From Didymodactylos carnosus (taxonomy: Eukaryota > Rotifera > Eurotatoria > Philodinida > Philodinidae), in the NCBI GenBank assembly GCA_905250885.1, contig CAJNOQ010000139.1:1-64000 (forward strand): a stretch of 64,000 bases of DNA. Direction: 5' to 3'. The notes below the pieces were generated by a model that was given only the letters and a program-made list of their open reading frames with translations, was not told the origin of the DNA and searched no databases. Shown in pieces: positions 1 through 14,100 of the stretch (positions are counted from its first letter, which is position 1; each line of letters starts with the position of its first letter). The position numbers and the translations under genes were made by a program.

Positions 1-14
1 AGACTGAAACGAAA

Positions 15-484
15 AGCTGAGAGCATAAGCTGTAATACTGCGTTTCTACAAGAGGAATCGAGAGACAGAACGACTATCAAGTCAGATATTTCATGACTCT
101 CGAAACTGTTGTATTGTTGGGAAAAGTCAGACCGATAATCTTGTTTCTTTGACGAGTGATATACGCAGCAGATAGATGGAGATGACGAAGTGCTTCAGGC
201 TTTTCTATGTACGATGATGAGCCTTCACAGAAGTCTTTGAGAATATATTGTCAAGAATGTTTTTGAATGTTTTTAACATATAAGAAACGAATTGCTCTAT
301 TTGAGAATGACAGTTCTTGGTCGAAGATATAATGAATATGAAGAATACTAATTGCCAAAACTCTGTCTTGGTTTTCTATAAAACCTGAATATCTGAACAA
401 CACTACAGTTTCGAAGTCGTTCTGCTCCTCGATTCCTCTTGCAGAAACGGAGGAAAGCAGTATTACAGCTCATGCTCTCAACTG
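15..484. repeat. Foldback / MITE-like element with about 60-bp inverted ends
   Basis: Bases 15-74 and 416-484 are imperfect inverted copies of each other. They share the core GAGAGCATRAGCTGTAATAC and the block AAGAGGAATCGAG, with small indels. The interior has no coding content that I recognise. No convincing target-site duplication was seen, so the type of element is uncertain. It lies just upstream of the first dystrophin exon found in the window. Confidence 0.6.
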
Positions 485-854
485 AATCGATAAAATAAAA
501 TAGTCAGCGATAGATTAATTTTTCCTGGGTACGATCCGAAGTTAAAGCTCTTGTCTTTGGCTGTCAGCCCCAAAACACTCTCGGACAAACCCCAATTCAG
601 ATATGTCTTATTTGGATGTGCTCGATTGATCTTGAGAGATTCAAAACTTCATTCCTTCGGCCATGGTAGCAAACGCGATCGACTCTTAGAAAAAGACGCT
701 CTTTCTTTATGCACCATAGTTGTGTGCATCTTTCGTTCGAATGATCCAGAATGAGACCAGAGAGAAAGTGATGTGGTGTTGTAAGACAGACAAGGATCTT
801 TAGGAACTGTTGAGCTTTCGATCTCCATCACGAGACACCTTCATATGATTTTAG
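485..854. other. Non-coding sequence before the first dystrophin exon
   Basis: No exon could be supported here. The first part of the dystrophin CH1 domain (the residues normally around the KTFTKW motif) was searched for in 1-854 and not found, so it probably lies upstream of the window. The sequence ends in a normal acceptor, TTTTAG, at 854. Confidence 0.5.
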
Positions 855-2126
855 GTAAATCATCCATCGGTAAACGATTTGTATCAAGATCTGCGAGATG
901 GTGTTGTTCTGTTAAAACTGCTCGAATGTCTGACAGGAAACGAATACGTACGCACCTTCATTGTACAAATCTGACTGTGTCACTCCACAAATATTTGTGA
1001 TGCATTTTAGAAACGCGAGAACGGTCGCATGCGTGTACACCACATTGGAAATGTGAACAAAGTGATTGCGGTATTGAATGAACATGGTGTAAGTGGCCGA
1101 TACTCACCGCTTTCTGCTGAGAAAAGCTCTTTTTGTATCTTTTTGTTTAGATTAAAGTGCTCAGTATTAGTAGCAATGATATTGTTGATGGGAATCCAAA
1201 ACTAACATTAGCATTGATATGGTCGATAATCCAGTATTGGCAGGTAGAGAACTCAAATCGTTGTTGATTAAGAGAGAAAAGACGAATGAAGAATGTTTCT
1301 GTTTATTTTGTGTAGGTGAAGGATGTGTTGAAAGCGGTTGTACCTGACGTTCAACAGAATAATATTGAAAAGTTTCTATTGAACTGGTGCCAACAAACAA
1401 CAAGAGGGTAAAAGCACTAAATGGCTAGAATAAAGTCTAGATGTGTTGTGATAAACTGAGTAAGATCGTAACTGAAGTCTTTACTTCTGAATGCATCCGA
1501 TGTGGTGGTACTCCATTGTTTTCCTACAGAAGAGAAAGAGTTAGATTTTAAGAGACAGTTAATGGTCGGAAAAGATTCTCGCCGTTCAATGACTAGTGAA
1601 AAATAAGAAAAAGCCAGGCAGCCAATCTGATTGTCAGAGACATCGTTTTCTAGAGTGTGATATACCAGAAAGTGATTGTTTTGAGCGTTTTTCTTTTAAT
1701 AGCTACAAAGGTGTTGAAATCAAAGATTTTACACGCAGTTGGCAAGATGGATTAGGTTTTAATGCGTTAATACATCATTTTCGTCCGGATCTATTTGACT
1801 ACGATGAAATACTTCAAAATGCATCGGCAAGAAATTTAGAACATGCGTTTAGCGTGGCAAAAAATGTGTTTAAAATCGAACAATACCTTGACGTTGAAGG
1901 TACGTATACATTGAAGGTGGACATGTTAGATGCTATAAATATGAAGCTGTAGAAAAAACAAAATTAAATCAAACTAAATTATTGATTTTTAATTTGTTCA
2001 GACGTTTTGTCGGAATATCCAGACAAAAAATCAATAATGATGTACATCATGTGTTATTTTCAACAATTACCGCTCTCCTCTATCATTATTCAAGATAAAA
2101 ACAACGTGGTATTACACGAAACAGAG
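855..2126 (+). other. Dystrophin actin-binding domain (CH1-CH2), six exons
   Basis: CH1 is encoded by 855-1407 and CH2 by 1703-2126. Visible signatures are [31 protein letters not shown], the CH2 start [20 protein letters not shown] and the closing [11 protein letters not shown]. Residue spacing matches human dystrophin/utrophin without gaps across the exon joins, for instance the GG|C codon that joins 1407 to 1703. The domain binds F-actin in these families. The N-terminal 20-30 residues of CH1 are missing from the window. Confidence 0.9.
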
Positions 2127-5100
2127 GTAAATAAATATACACTGGACAAAAAAGAACCTACCTGAATAGGCGAGCGTTTAATACTAAACATCAAGTGTAA
2201 CTTAGCTACTTGACATATAAAGAAACATGGTGAGTCTATTAGTTCGTTAGTGATCCTTCCAAAACTACAAGAAATAAACTTAAATTTATATCGATCGCGC
2301 GCCTCAAAGTTCGTAAGGAAACAGTTGGTTGGAGCAAAAAATGAAACACCGCTAAAAGCACACATAGTATCAGCATACTATGACAGTATTAGCACTATCA
2401 GCATTGCAGATGCAGGAGGCCGTAAATAATTGAAAAGGGCCGGGCGAACTCGGGTCTCAACTTTTCGTCGTTGCGCCGGGCTCAAAAATTTTAAAATTGA
2501 TCTGGCCGAACTTGGGCCTTAAATTTACTTGGTTGGGCTAGGTCGGATCAGGAATTTTCGGGCCGTGCCCGTTTCTGTTACGTAAAATAGAGTATTTTAA
2601 ATGACTGTTGTTTTTGTTTAAAGTCGGATAAAGAGGGGACAATGACCACTATGACATCTCCCGAATTAATATCTTATCAAACAAACATGGAAAAAAGTCT
2701 TTCATGGATATTACAATTAGAAGACAAATTAGATAGCAAAGAAAAAGTTACATGGAACGATTTAAAACTAGTCAAAGAACAATTTCAAAGTCATGAAGTA
2801 ACGAGAGGCAGAGTCTCTTAAATATAATCGAGTAGTAATTGTTCTTTTGTTTCTTTGAAGGATTTTATGATTGGTTTAACAAGAGAACAAAATCAAATTG
2901 GCGAAGTGTTACAAGAAGGAAATTATCTATTAAATAATGGACAACTACAAGCACCAGAAGAGAATGAAATTAAAGAACAAATGAAAATCTTGAACAAGAG
3001 ATGGGAAGTATTGAGACAAAAAGCACTCGATCGACAATCAACTCTTCATAAAACATTAATGAAACTACAAATGGATCAAATAGAATCATTTGATAGATGG
3101 TTGACAACTTCTGAACAACATATCAAGAATGATTTAAACATGATGGAAGATAATCTACCGGGTATTGAACGACAATATAAACAATTAGCGTCGTTGCAAG
3201 ATGATCTTGTTCATCAACAACAAATAACAGAATCACTTCAGAACATGGTCATTGTTGTCGACGATACAACGTCATCATCCGCAAATGGAACAGACGATCA
3301 ATTAAAACCTAATTCAAGCGATATTGAACGAAAACTGTTAAGTTTAAGTGAACGATGGGCATCGATATGCAATTTTGTACAAAGTCGTTGGATAACATTA
3401 CAAGAAGTCAAAATTGAATTAGAACAAATAGATATCAATCAAAATAAATTAGATAAATGGTTGACGAAAAAAGAATTTGAATTAAAACAAATGAAATTAG
3501 AAACAAATGTGTCAGACACAGAGGTTCTAATGAAACAAGTGAATACGATTCAAGTAAATATATTTTCAATATCATAATTAAATAATGAGAATTATTTAGT
3601 AACATCAGACTGAGTAATCTCGAAGAAAAATATGAAAATATTCTGATTTTTATCTGTGTTTTGGTTTTTAGAAGACAGAGTTGGAAATGGAAGATATGAA
3701 ACAATCGATATTATTATTAGACAACAGTATTAGAATATTAACTAGCCATTACGATTCAACATTACCATTGATAAAAGAATTAAATGATACATTGAACAAT
3801 TATGAGAATCGATGGAGAATACTTATTGACGATTTAGATCATGTGACAAAAAGAGTAGGTCTACCACTTAACTAAAGATTGTTTATAAAATAATTTTTAC
3901 TTAATTTTGTTCTAGTTGAAATCTTCAAATATAAGTTATGAAACGAGTACTTCAACAAGTGTAATACCATCCTCTGAAGGAGAATCCAAGTCTCCTGTTG
4001 CCGGTGATATATTAACAAAAACTATAACAACTACAATAGAAGAGACAACAACGACCTATTCGAGTGGAGTGAATGACGGTGATTCAACTAAAAAACGTAA
4101 AATCGATGCGACATTAAAGAAAGATGATTATGAGTTATCTAAAAAAAAATATAATGATTGGATCGATAATATTGAGAATATTATTAGCATAAATCATTTA
4201 GAAAATTTGAAACAAGAAGAAAGAAAAGAAATTATTGAAGTATATAAACGTTTTTCTTCTGTTTTTTATTAGATGACAAACTATTGTTTTCCCATTTGTA
4301 GGAAGTTAAAACCAAATTTGAATCGTATAATGAACAATTTACACAGTTGCTCCATAATGGAAGAGAAATAACGCATCAATTAAAAGAAGGTAAAGAATAT
4401 ATTTACCAGTCATTTGTATTTGAAGCGTCTTGCTTACTCTCAATTAGAGATCTGCATGAATTAAGAAAATGTAACTCGAATACGATCCGACCATAAGGAT
4501 TAAAGATGTAAAGATGTTAATTTCAATATGAAAAAGTCTCTCTTGTATGAAAACAAAGCAACAACTAATGAGATATGTGAATATAGTTTTGAAATAAATA
4601 TTTCAATTTTCAACCCGAAAAATAATATAAAATTAAAATTATTATCTATTTTGAATTGAGTCGTTAAAAGTTGGATCTCAATAATCTACTTCAGATCATC
4701 ATGTCTGGATCTCTACTAGATTCAGAGATATATCTAAATATCTTCGTATTTGATCGTTGAACAAACACTGAGTTAACATAATGGATATTTAGAAGTGTGA
4801 CAGACCACCAAAGGCATCATTTAGAAACGTGCATATATACCATCTAAAAAGACTTCACTCATCAGTTATAGGGAAAATTAATTGTATGAGAAAGCTTGAA
4901 CAAGTAATATAGATCACACCAACAAGGCAAAATGTCATAAAAATTAAAATAAGAGTATATCAAATACGTTAATTAATATCAGAAAGAAAAACGGAATAGT
5001 CTGCACTGATCTACACAAGATTGAAGAAAACTTAACATCATCATCAGAAATATTTAAATATTATTTCTGAACATTTGAGTTCTATTCGAATCGTATTTTT

Positions 5101-8100
5101 TTGTGTTTTTTGTTCTGAATTGTGTATATGACAGTGGGTTTTTCTTTTTGTCTTTTTCAGCAAACGAAGATACCCGTGAACATGAAAAATCTCTTCATGA
5201 CCTTGAACAACGTTGGCATAATTTACATGCATTAATTCTTTCTAATGAAAAAAATATTGAAATAACTGCGTATACGAAAAAATTCAATGATGAGTTAAAT
5301 ACTTTAGAAAAAATTCGACAAGAATATGAACATTGGTTGGATAGTACAAATGAAAATGATATTACTCAAACCACAAATGCACAAAATGAAATAATCAAAG
5401 TAAGTGTACTATACATTTAAAACAGTGATTTGTAACGGTGATAAATAATAATAATAATGGTAATAATAATAGTCCACCGGTTATGGTTTTTCAACGAAAA
5501 AAAATAAGGATTTTTAATTAAAAATGTTGTCTCTTTTGATAGATTAGATTTCAATTCAAAGTATATGTTATTTTTAAAATCAGAATAGTAATGATCAAAA
5601 ACACTAAATGAAATTGACATTTTTGCTTTCGTGATACACACTATATTCTCTCCTTTACTTGATTAAAACATGATTAATAATTGTGATAATAACGAGGGTT
5701 TTGTATATTGTGACAATTATACATACAAGTTGTCTTAATCGTAAATTGATGACTTGCATGCAAGTTGTATTAAACACGTCAAACATATCCACTCAGTTGA
5801 TTCTTTTAATTGTGGTCTCATTGAGAGAAGGAGGCGCTTCGTTTTGCGTATTCGACGGATCTTCTAGTATACTTATATTCATTTCTAGACTACTGATTAC
5901 ATGCAATAATTCTAGCATTTTGTAAAGCGTATATCTCAAGATTTATGCTTGCTTGCATTCATCAAAATATGAGTATATTTCAATAAGAAAACGGGCAAAA
6001 TGCTGGATTTTAGATAAGAATTAGTACAACGTATAGTGGACAATAGCAGATGGACATAAGTAGAAAGTATATTCGGCAACCTCAACAATGAACTTTTTTC
6101 ACGTTTTCAAGCACGCTCTATTGAATGGCCCACTGAGAATTTTTTTCTGGAAAAAAGTGCTTTTTCTCAAATTTAGGCCTTCGGAGCAGAGAATCTCAGA
6201 CGAAATTTTTTCAAAATCAACTTTTTATTTAGAAATGTATTATTTGACACATGATTTAATGCAGTTTTTTGTACTGATTCCGAATATCACCTTACTTTTT
6301 AATACAAATGCTCCTAGATCGAGAAAATCGGATTTTATCTGGAAAACTAAGGTTTTTGGGGAAACTCACCTTATGACTTAGAATAGAACTGCATAAAGCT
6401 GTATGCATCATAGATGCAGGATATACAGACAAACATTTTGGTGTGATTTTACGTAAAAATAAAGTAACTGGAAAACTTGTTTTTTTTCCATCGGAAGTAT
6501 AAGTCCACAAGGAAAGATATTTTCAGTAAAAGATAGGTGAAGGTGTTTAGATTCAGAATATGACCCTTTTTGCCTTTAAGCCCCTTCTCTTGGATTTTAT
6601 AGAAAACCGATTTTTTTTCTACCGGTGATTATTTTTCAGCTAATTTTTGACTATGAGTTTTCCGACGAATCAAGAGACTTGAAATAAAAAATTTCATGCC
6701 ACTAAATCTAGTATAGCTTAAAATATATTTACTGTTGTTCAAGTCAGAAAAGGCGCACTTTTGATTTTTGGCCAAATGTCCGAATCGTTGTTCACTGTGT
6801 AGCGACATCTGAATTGCAGTCTTTATATTTCTGTATAATTCAAGGAACAATATCCCATCATCATCAAGACTTTTTGCACAATTTTTCAAATTAACTAATT
6901 GCAAACAGAGATGGATCAGTTGCTGTGTGTAATGTAAACATCATAAATTAATCATTTGAGAGTATTTTCTAAGATACTAGTTAATCAAAATATAATTAGC
7001 ATTCCAATGCGATAATGAACATCTAGTAGTAATGTTTTTTGATCCTCATAATGCTATGATCATATGTAGTAGTTCTGTTTAATAATTGGCAGGTGCTGCC
7101 CTTTTTTTCCGTTGTTCATTCATGTATTATGGGAAAAAAAAAATAATACAAAAATATATAACGTTGATCAATAAACATTTGTGATCAGTTGATGAAGATT
7201 GATCTAGACATGATTGTGTGTGAACTTGAATAGATACGAAAGCTTTTTGCATATTTATCGCATAAATCCGTTATTTGTGTGTGAGTATGAGGGATAATCA
7301 TCTTTACTGAACTCTATCACATACAGAATAAAAGAAAGAGAATTGTATTGATGTTAGTGATATTGAGAAAGAAAGAAAAGATATTATCGGTTCGCACTTT
7401 GTTCGTTTACTTCTCTTTATAACAAGATATTCTTTAGTTTGTAATTCACCGTGTATCTTCAACATTTGTTTAGTTTGAGGGAATTTTTTCTTGCTTTTAA
7501 ATTACTGTATAATTAGCATAATGCAAAATTTTCACCATCTAAAACAAGCTAGTTTATTCATGTTAACAACAGCCTGTGATCTGACACTACAGTTAACTGA
7601 ATGCTATCATGAAATTCGTTATTTTGAACTGGCAATCTAAATTTTACGTCTTCATTTTAAGACTTTAAATTTGAGTAGGCCTCAAGTCATGTTTAGATAA
7701 AAAGTTGATAACATTCTGGGTGTTAATATATCGGAGATATATATTCTTGTATTGTGTTTTTCAATTAAATTAGAAATACTATATCCAAAACCGTTAGCTA
7801 GAATATCACGTAGTTGCTACATAAAGCACTCATCGTATTCTTACGTTTTTCCCTAGTGAAACACGGCATTCGAATGATCTCTTTAAATCATGATATTTTT
7901 TAGACACATAGATTTAGAGAACAGACTGAAAATTTACCCACAGGAATGAAGCCAGATGACGTAATAACGTGATTTGTCTTTATCAAATGTTCGATAATAA
8001 ATATACTGCACTAAGAGTAAAACTGAATGAACTGTCTAATATATAAAGCATCCTCTGTACGATAATATTGTAGATATCGGTATTTTGTGACCGAATCGTC

Positions 8101-11100
8101 AAAGTATAATGATATAAATGATGATCGTTTATAATCAGAATATGAAAAAGAGAGAAATACATTAATTTTGTCTCATAAAAAAAAAAGATTTTTGTTCTCT
8201 AAAGTCATATTATCTTCAGATAAGATAATAGCAAGAAAATTAATTAATAGAATTTAATATTATTGATATAAAACTCGTACATATGTAGAATGATGAACTT
8301 GAATGAATTGTCATATATTATTTTTAAAAATTGATGAGTCTAGTATATCAGCTATAATCTAAAAGTCATAATCTTTTCGATAAATGTGCAAGTATCATTT
8401 AGTCAAAAAAAAACTTTTTCCAAATATAAATCCTTAAATCCTTAAATCTCTTTTAGCATCATGTGTGTACAGTAATAATATATTGATCCGTGCAAAAACA
8501 AATATTTAGCAAATTTGTTTTTTTTCTCTTTTTTCTGATTCTTTGGTATATGTACATTGGCTAAAAAATGTGACACTGTATGTTATTTTTAAGATTGAAA
8601 AAGAAAAGAAGAATAAACTCAATGAAACATATACCATTTTTCATTGTATGTCATTTGAAAAAGTTGGAAATATATATTTATAACGGATATTTTTTTTTTC
8701 ACTTTGTGCTTAATTTTTTTTTCTTCTTCTTCATGTTTTATCCGCAACACCCTAATTTTAATGTTGCTGTTGTCTAAAACGAAAATTTAAAAAAATAATA
8801 AAAAAATATGTGCCAATATGTGTTCATCTGTTTTTTGTTATATAATTGAAAGAATGATCATACTATACGCTTTTACTTTCTTTCTGTTGTTGTTAAATAT
8901 ATGTGGGTAACCACAATAGAAGAAGAAGAAAAAGAAAGAAAAACCGCAGTATGACCTTTTTTTTTTTATTATATTAGAAAAAAAAATTTCATGGTCAAAA
9001 ATTGATTTCGTTGTTATATGAGATCAATAATTCGTCAGACTAATCTTTCAAAATGTTGTTGATCTAGTTTTTTTCGTCAACTGACTTTTTTGAAAATAGT
9101 ATATGTTTATTCATTACTTCATAATTATAGAAAATGTATGATGTCTGATTGAAAATAAAAATATTTTTGTCAGCAAAATTGAGAATAGGTAATGTTTTTT
9201 TAGCTCATTTGTCAATAAAAGTTGAGAGAATTAAAGTAGAAGATAAATAAACACAACATAAAAAAATTTAAGAAAAATTTAAGAATCATATTACTCTAGT
9301 TTCTACTAAAGATCTCTTTAACACATTATTATTTGATAATCTTGGATTCAGTGTGCACTATATCTACTCAAAATACTTCAAAAAAATCAAAAGTAGGCTG
9401 TGTTGTTGTTTATTTGTCAAATGAGACAGACTATAACGATAATGATAGCTATATTTTTGAGATTGCATTAAAATAACCTCGTTCTCTAGTTTGTTTTCGA
9501 TCTTTGTATGGACTAAATTCTTTTCTTTACCGCCCTAATCATTCTTTATATTTACCTGTAGTGTCCTTACACCTGTACGAATTTATCAAATTAAGTAGAC
9601 GGTAAGGGTTTTTTGTGAATTTGTATTTTATTATTGCAGGTGTAAAAATTCAGATCCTTGTTAAGAAACTTTTCCTTTTGCTCTCTCTTTATAAACACGC
9701 AGACACACACACACACATACACACAACTAAAGTGTGTAAAGCCGATTATTTTACGATTAAACGTTTGACTAATTTCAAAGCATAGCAATAAGAACAATAA
9801 TAAAAGGATGCAATTTTACATACCAAATGAAATGTATCCGTTTTTGACACGCTGAGCATACGCAGTTTAGATGACAGATAAGGTCATTTAGTCAATAGAA
9901 GAAAAGACAAAATTAAACCTGTTTGTCACTAGTAGAAGAAAAAAAAAGTTGATACTCGTTTTGACTGAAAAGCTGAAATTCATATCAGATTTGCTCTTCT
10001 TTTCATTTATTTAGATGTAAAAATATGAGAATATAAAATACGGTATTTAAATATAAATAATATTAAATTCTTTGTATCTAAATGATAATACTGATAATGA
10101 TGATAGTGGCAGTATTTCACTGTTATTTTTAGTACGAGAAAAATATGTTTAGGCTTTACAATATTATAGTATTTTTCAACGATAAAAATTATACATCAGA
10201 TGTACAATGTGCAAATTCTCTCATCCGTGTCAATTAATAAAATAACATATTATAATAATACTATTAGCAATTTATCTTCTAGCGTGATGTATATACACTA
10301 TAAATCGTTCATGAATTATTTTTTTTAGAAAGACGGTGTTTATTGTTATTTATCGTCTTTGTTGTATTTAACGATTTTTGAGTACATTATAATACGTATA
10401 CTTCTCTAATACGTATTTGACAATGTATGTTAATGAAAGAGTTTTCTCTTTCAAAACGAACAAATTTATACGGACAAAGAAGAACTAAAACGGGTAAAAA
10501 GAAAAAAAAAAATTCTAATTTTTTTTTTTTTTTGTTGTTTTTTTTGATAGAAACGTATATATTTGTAGTTTACTATCTACAGATCACCCAGTATTTTATA
10601 TTTATTTTAAATCTTTTTCGTAACGTAGTTATTCATGGTCAAGGTTTATGATAAAAAAAAACAACCGAAAGTTGTTTTTTGTTTTTTAATGGGACTACAA
10701 AAATTCTCAGACATTTTTTGTACATGACGAAAATCTCTAAATTATTATGAAAGAAAAAAAAACAGATTTTCTCTAACATTGATTATAAAAGATGTCTATT
10801 ACTCTCACTGTTGAAATTATACTTTAATATTGAAGATAAGTAGATGATTGTATCTTACGTATGATTATCCATCCATTTCATCTGGTACAGTAAATATAGT
10901 CAAAAGAGTTTTCTAAAATTTTATTTTAATTTAAAGTGACTGAGATAGATATGGAACTTTTTCTTCTATTTCTAAAAATATCAAACGATTAGAACTAATA
11001 AATATGTCAAAATAAAAATATTTGGACAAAAAAATAAATATAGAAATGTACCATCATCAAATATGTTCTCATCTTGTCCGACACTTTAGTCGCTCACTAA

Positions 11101-14100
11101 TACATTTTTTATTTCTTTTTCCTTCTCTCTTACGATTTACTACTCATCTATTATTATTATTATTATTATTATTTTTGTCCATTTGTCTCACTACTCTACA
11201 TTTTTTCCATTTATTTTATTTTAAAGGTAAAATTAAAGGGTATACAATCTCACGCCGAAAGTCTAAATAATCTACGATATATGGCTGAACATTTACAACA
11301 ATTGAACGGTGGAAATACAACTTCAATAAGACAAGCAAATGACTTAACAAAAGCATGGGACACTACACATTCAAATCTACGTAAGTAGAGTAAATTGATC
11401 TTTTTCTTTTTTCTCCTTTTAATAAAGAAGTGTAAGAAAATTTAAGATATGAATGTGATTGAGAGAAAACGTGTTAATTTGGTATTTTAATACGATAGTG
11501 CTATGTAGAGGCCAAAGATAAAATTAGAAATAGGCGATTTATCAACTTTATGCTAATAATAGAACATAATAGTAGAGAATAACTTCAAATGAAATGTTTT
11601 ATAGTTGTATGTACATCTGACAGATAAAAAGAGATCATCATTAATTTATCGGTCAAAAATAAAAAATAATTATAATATTCGGTTGAGTTTTGGTTTGCAT
11701 TTGATACATTGATATATATTTTATTATTATTATTATTTAATTTTGATTTAATTTTGATTTTTATATGAAAGGTGGCATGTCGATTCACGCTTCCGCTTTG
11801 GGTGTGTGCGCGTGATACGATATTTAATAAAACCCGCATCTATATAAAATATGAATGGATATTTGATCAGCTTCATTTCACAGATAATCGTATCGATGTA
11901 CACGATATGTTGACAGATTTTTTTTTTTTTTTTTTTGTTTGTTTAATAAGAGTATATACGATGAATGTCTCAAGTTTATTTATTTTGATTATAAGAGTTG
12001 CCACTAGAAACTCTTTTTTAAAAGTTCAATGATAAATACTTTTTTGAATAAGTTTACGATAACAGCCGACTCTATTTATTATAATAAATTCTATTCATTT
12101 TAATATTAAAAACAGTATAATTTGTTGTCAAATGAGGTAATCAGACTAGAAATTGAAAACTAGTCTCTCGTTCACCGAGTTGATACTCTTTAACCATTGA
12201 GTTACTTGATGTAATTACTCTTCATTACTATTAACTTTAATTGAAATTTTCCTTTTTTTATAGGCTTGCTTTGTCACTTTAAAATTTAACATACTTCTTC
12301 GCTAAGCTTAAAAAAATTTTCGAAGCAGGTTTAACATATTTAATGAAATAAGTTTACGATTATACTCAAATGAGAAAAAATGAAGAAGAAGTGTAATACA
12401 TCAGTATTTGAAACAAGTTTTGCTTTGCATAATGTGTATACTATTTTTAGTTTAGTTAGACGTTTCAGTTCTTTTATTTTCTCTTCGAATCACTCATCAA
12501 AGAATTAGATGACCGTTTTTATAGTTAGGTTATCACATTAACAATACACATACATACACACACATGCAACAATATGTTCGCAAATTATTACGATGGTCTA
12601 CTAGTAATGGAACAAAAGAAAAAAGAAACACCATCATCGCGCACTTTTTTTTTTTTTATATATTAGTTCATTTTCTCTTGTTTTGTATGTGATGAACGAG
12701 AAAAAGAGTATCTCGTGAACCTCATGTTTGGAATAATCAATAAGAAAAAAAGAAAAGAAGTAGTATTCAGCATGACACGCACATATAACTACCACGACTA
12801 GTCGTTAACTGTTCGGTAGGTTTTTTTTTCTATCGTTCCTTTCATTTTCTAATACAAATAAAAATCTTTTTTTTCTGCCAAAAACAACAACATTTCATCT
12901 GTTGTATTCGCTGTCAAACACGTTTGTCTCACCGTAGTAAAAATGTCTGGTAAGCAAACAAAAAAATTTTTGCCTAAAAAAAAGTATAATTAAAAGAAAG
13001 TAGGTAGAATCAATTACACATGTGGTACACAACGGCTAATGAATGTGAGTTTAGATTTTCATATTGAGTTGACATTTTTCCTTATTCTACTTTGAAGATA
13101 ATATAAAGTAGAATTTTTGTCGTTAACACGTGTGTACAAAAAAATGGATAATCGTGTACATGCTATCGTTTTTGTCGTTAGTTGACTATTAATAATAAAC
13201 TAAAGAAAAAATGTCGATCAACATAATACGATATAAGCTTAGAAGAAGAAAAGAACAATAAATTTGTTAATAGATTAATACATATCTTATTATTGGATTG
13301 GGAAATTTGCCTTATTTGAGTAATTTAGTTTGACAGTCTCAGTTTTTTATTTAGTAGTAGCACCATAGTGATAAGATGCTAATTGAGATGGTACGAGTAA
13401 TCTATAACCATTTTAAAGAATATTTTCCTCTTTCTGACAGTATCATATATAGCTAAAATGAGCATACTTTTTGAGTGTAAAACTTTTGAGAGTTATTGCC
13501 TTTTTTTCTTAAACCTGCCCAGTGTTTATTTCTCACTTTTTTTTTCAATCTATCTTTGAAAAGGCGAGCGAAATATTCGTATTGAACGTACTTATGGTCA
13601 ACAAGATATCGATCGTCAAAGGCCTCGAGATGATAANATTTTAAAGAATATTTTCCTCTTTCTGACAGTATCATATATAGCTAAAATGAGCATACTTTTT
13701 GAGTGTAAAACTTTTGAGAGTTATTGCCTTTTTTTCTTAAACCTGCCCAGTGTTTATTTCTCACTTTTTTTTTCAATCTATCTTTGAAAAGGCGAGCGAA
13801 ATATTCGTATTGAACGTACTTATGGTCAACAAGATATCGATCGTCAAAGGCCTCGAGATGATAAGGGACAATGCATCAAGTACATCCTTGATAAAGGCGA
13901 ATATTATGTCTATTCCTGCTTCTAGTCTACTAATCTCTTTTATCATCGACGAACTTAAAGTATGAGCGTTAATTTAACTATGATTAATATAAATACTCAA
14001 ACACAACCTACCACCACAACACAATCAACTAAACTCTCACCATCCGGATTTACCGGTACTGGTGTTAATACGTCGTATTCTAGTACGAGTTCGTCGACAG

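Noticed and set aside
6088-6904. Frames of 97, 72 and 91 codons in the first long intron
   Set aside because: No domain, no start or splice context, and Phe/Ser/Lys-rich composition. Perhaps an old repeat, but no ends could be fixed.
13562-13636. Exon-like hydrophilic frame [19 protein letters not shown] in the duplicated segment
   Set aside because: The frame is short and closes at TAG in copy 2, and no splice sites support it. Possibly chance, possibly leader-related UTR.
13750-13965. 71-codon frame ending near [10 protein letters not shown] at a GTATGA donor-like site
   Set aside because: It runs through the duplicated segment, has no homology that I recognise, and does not fit as a phase-matching exon with 11380 or 16640.
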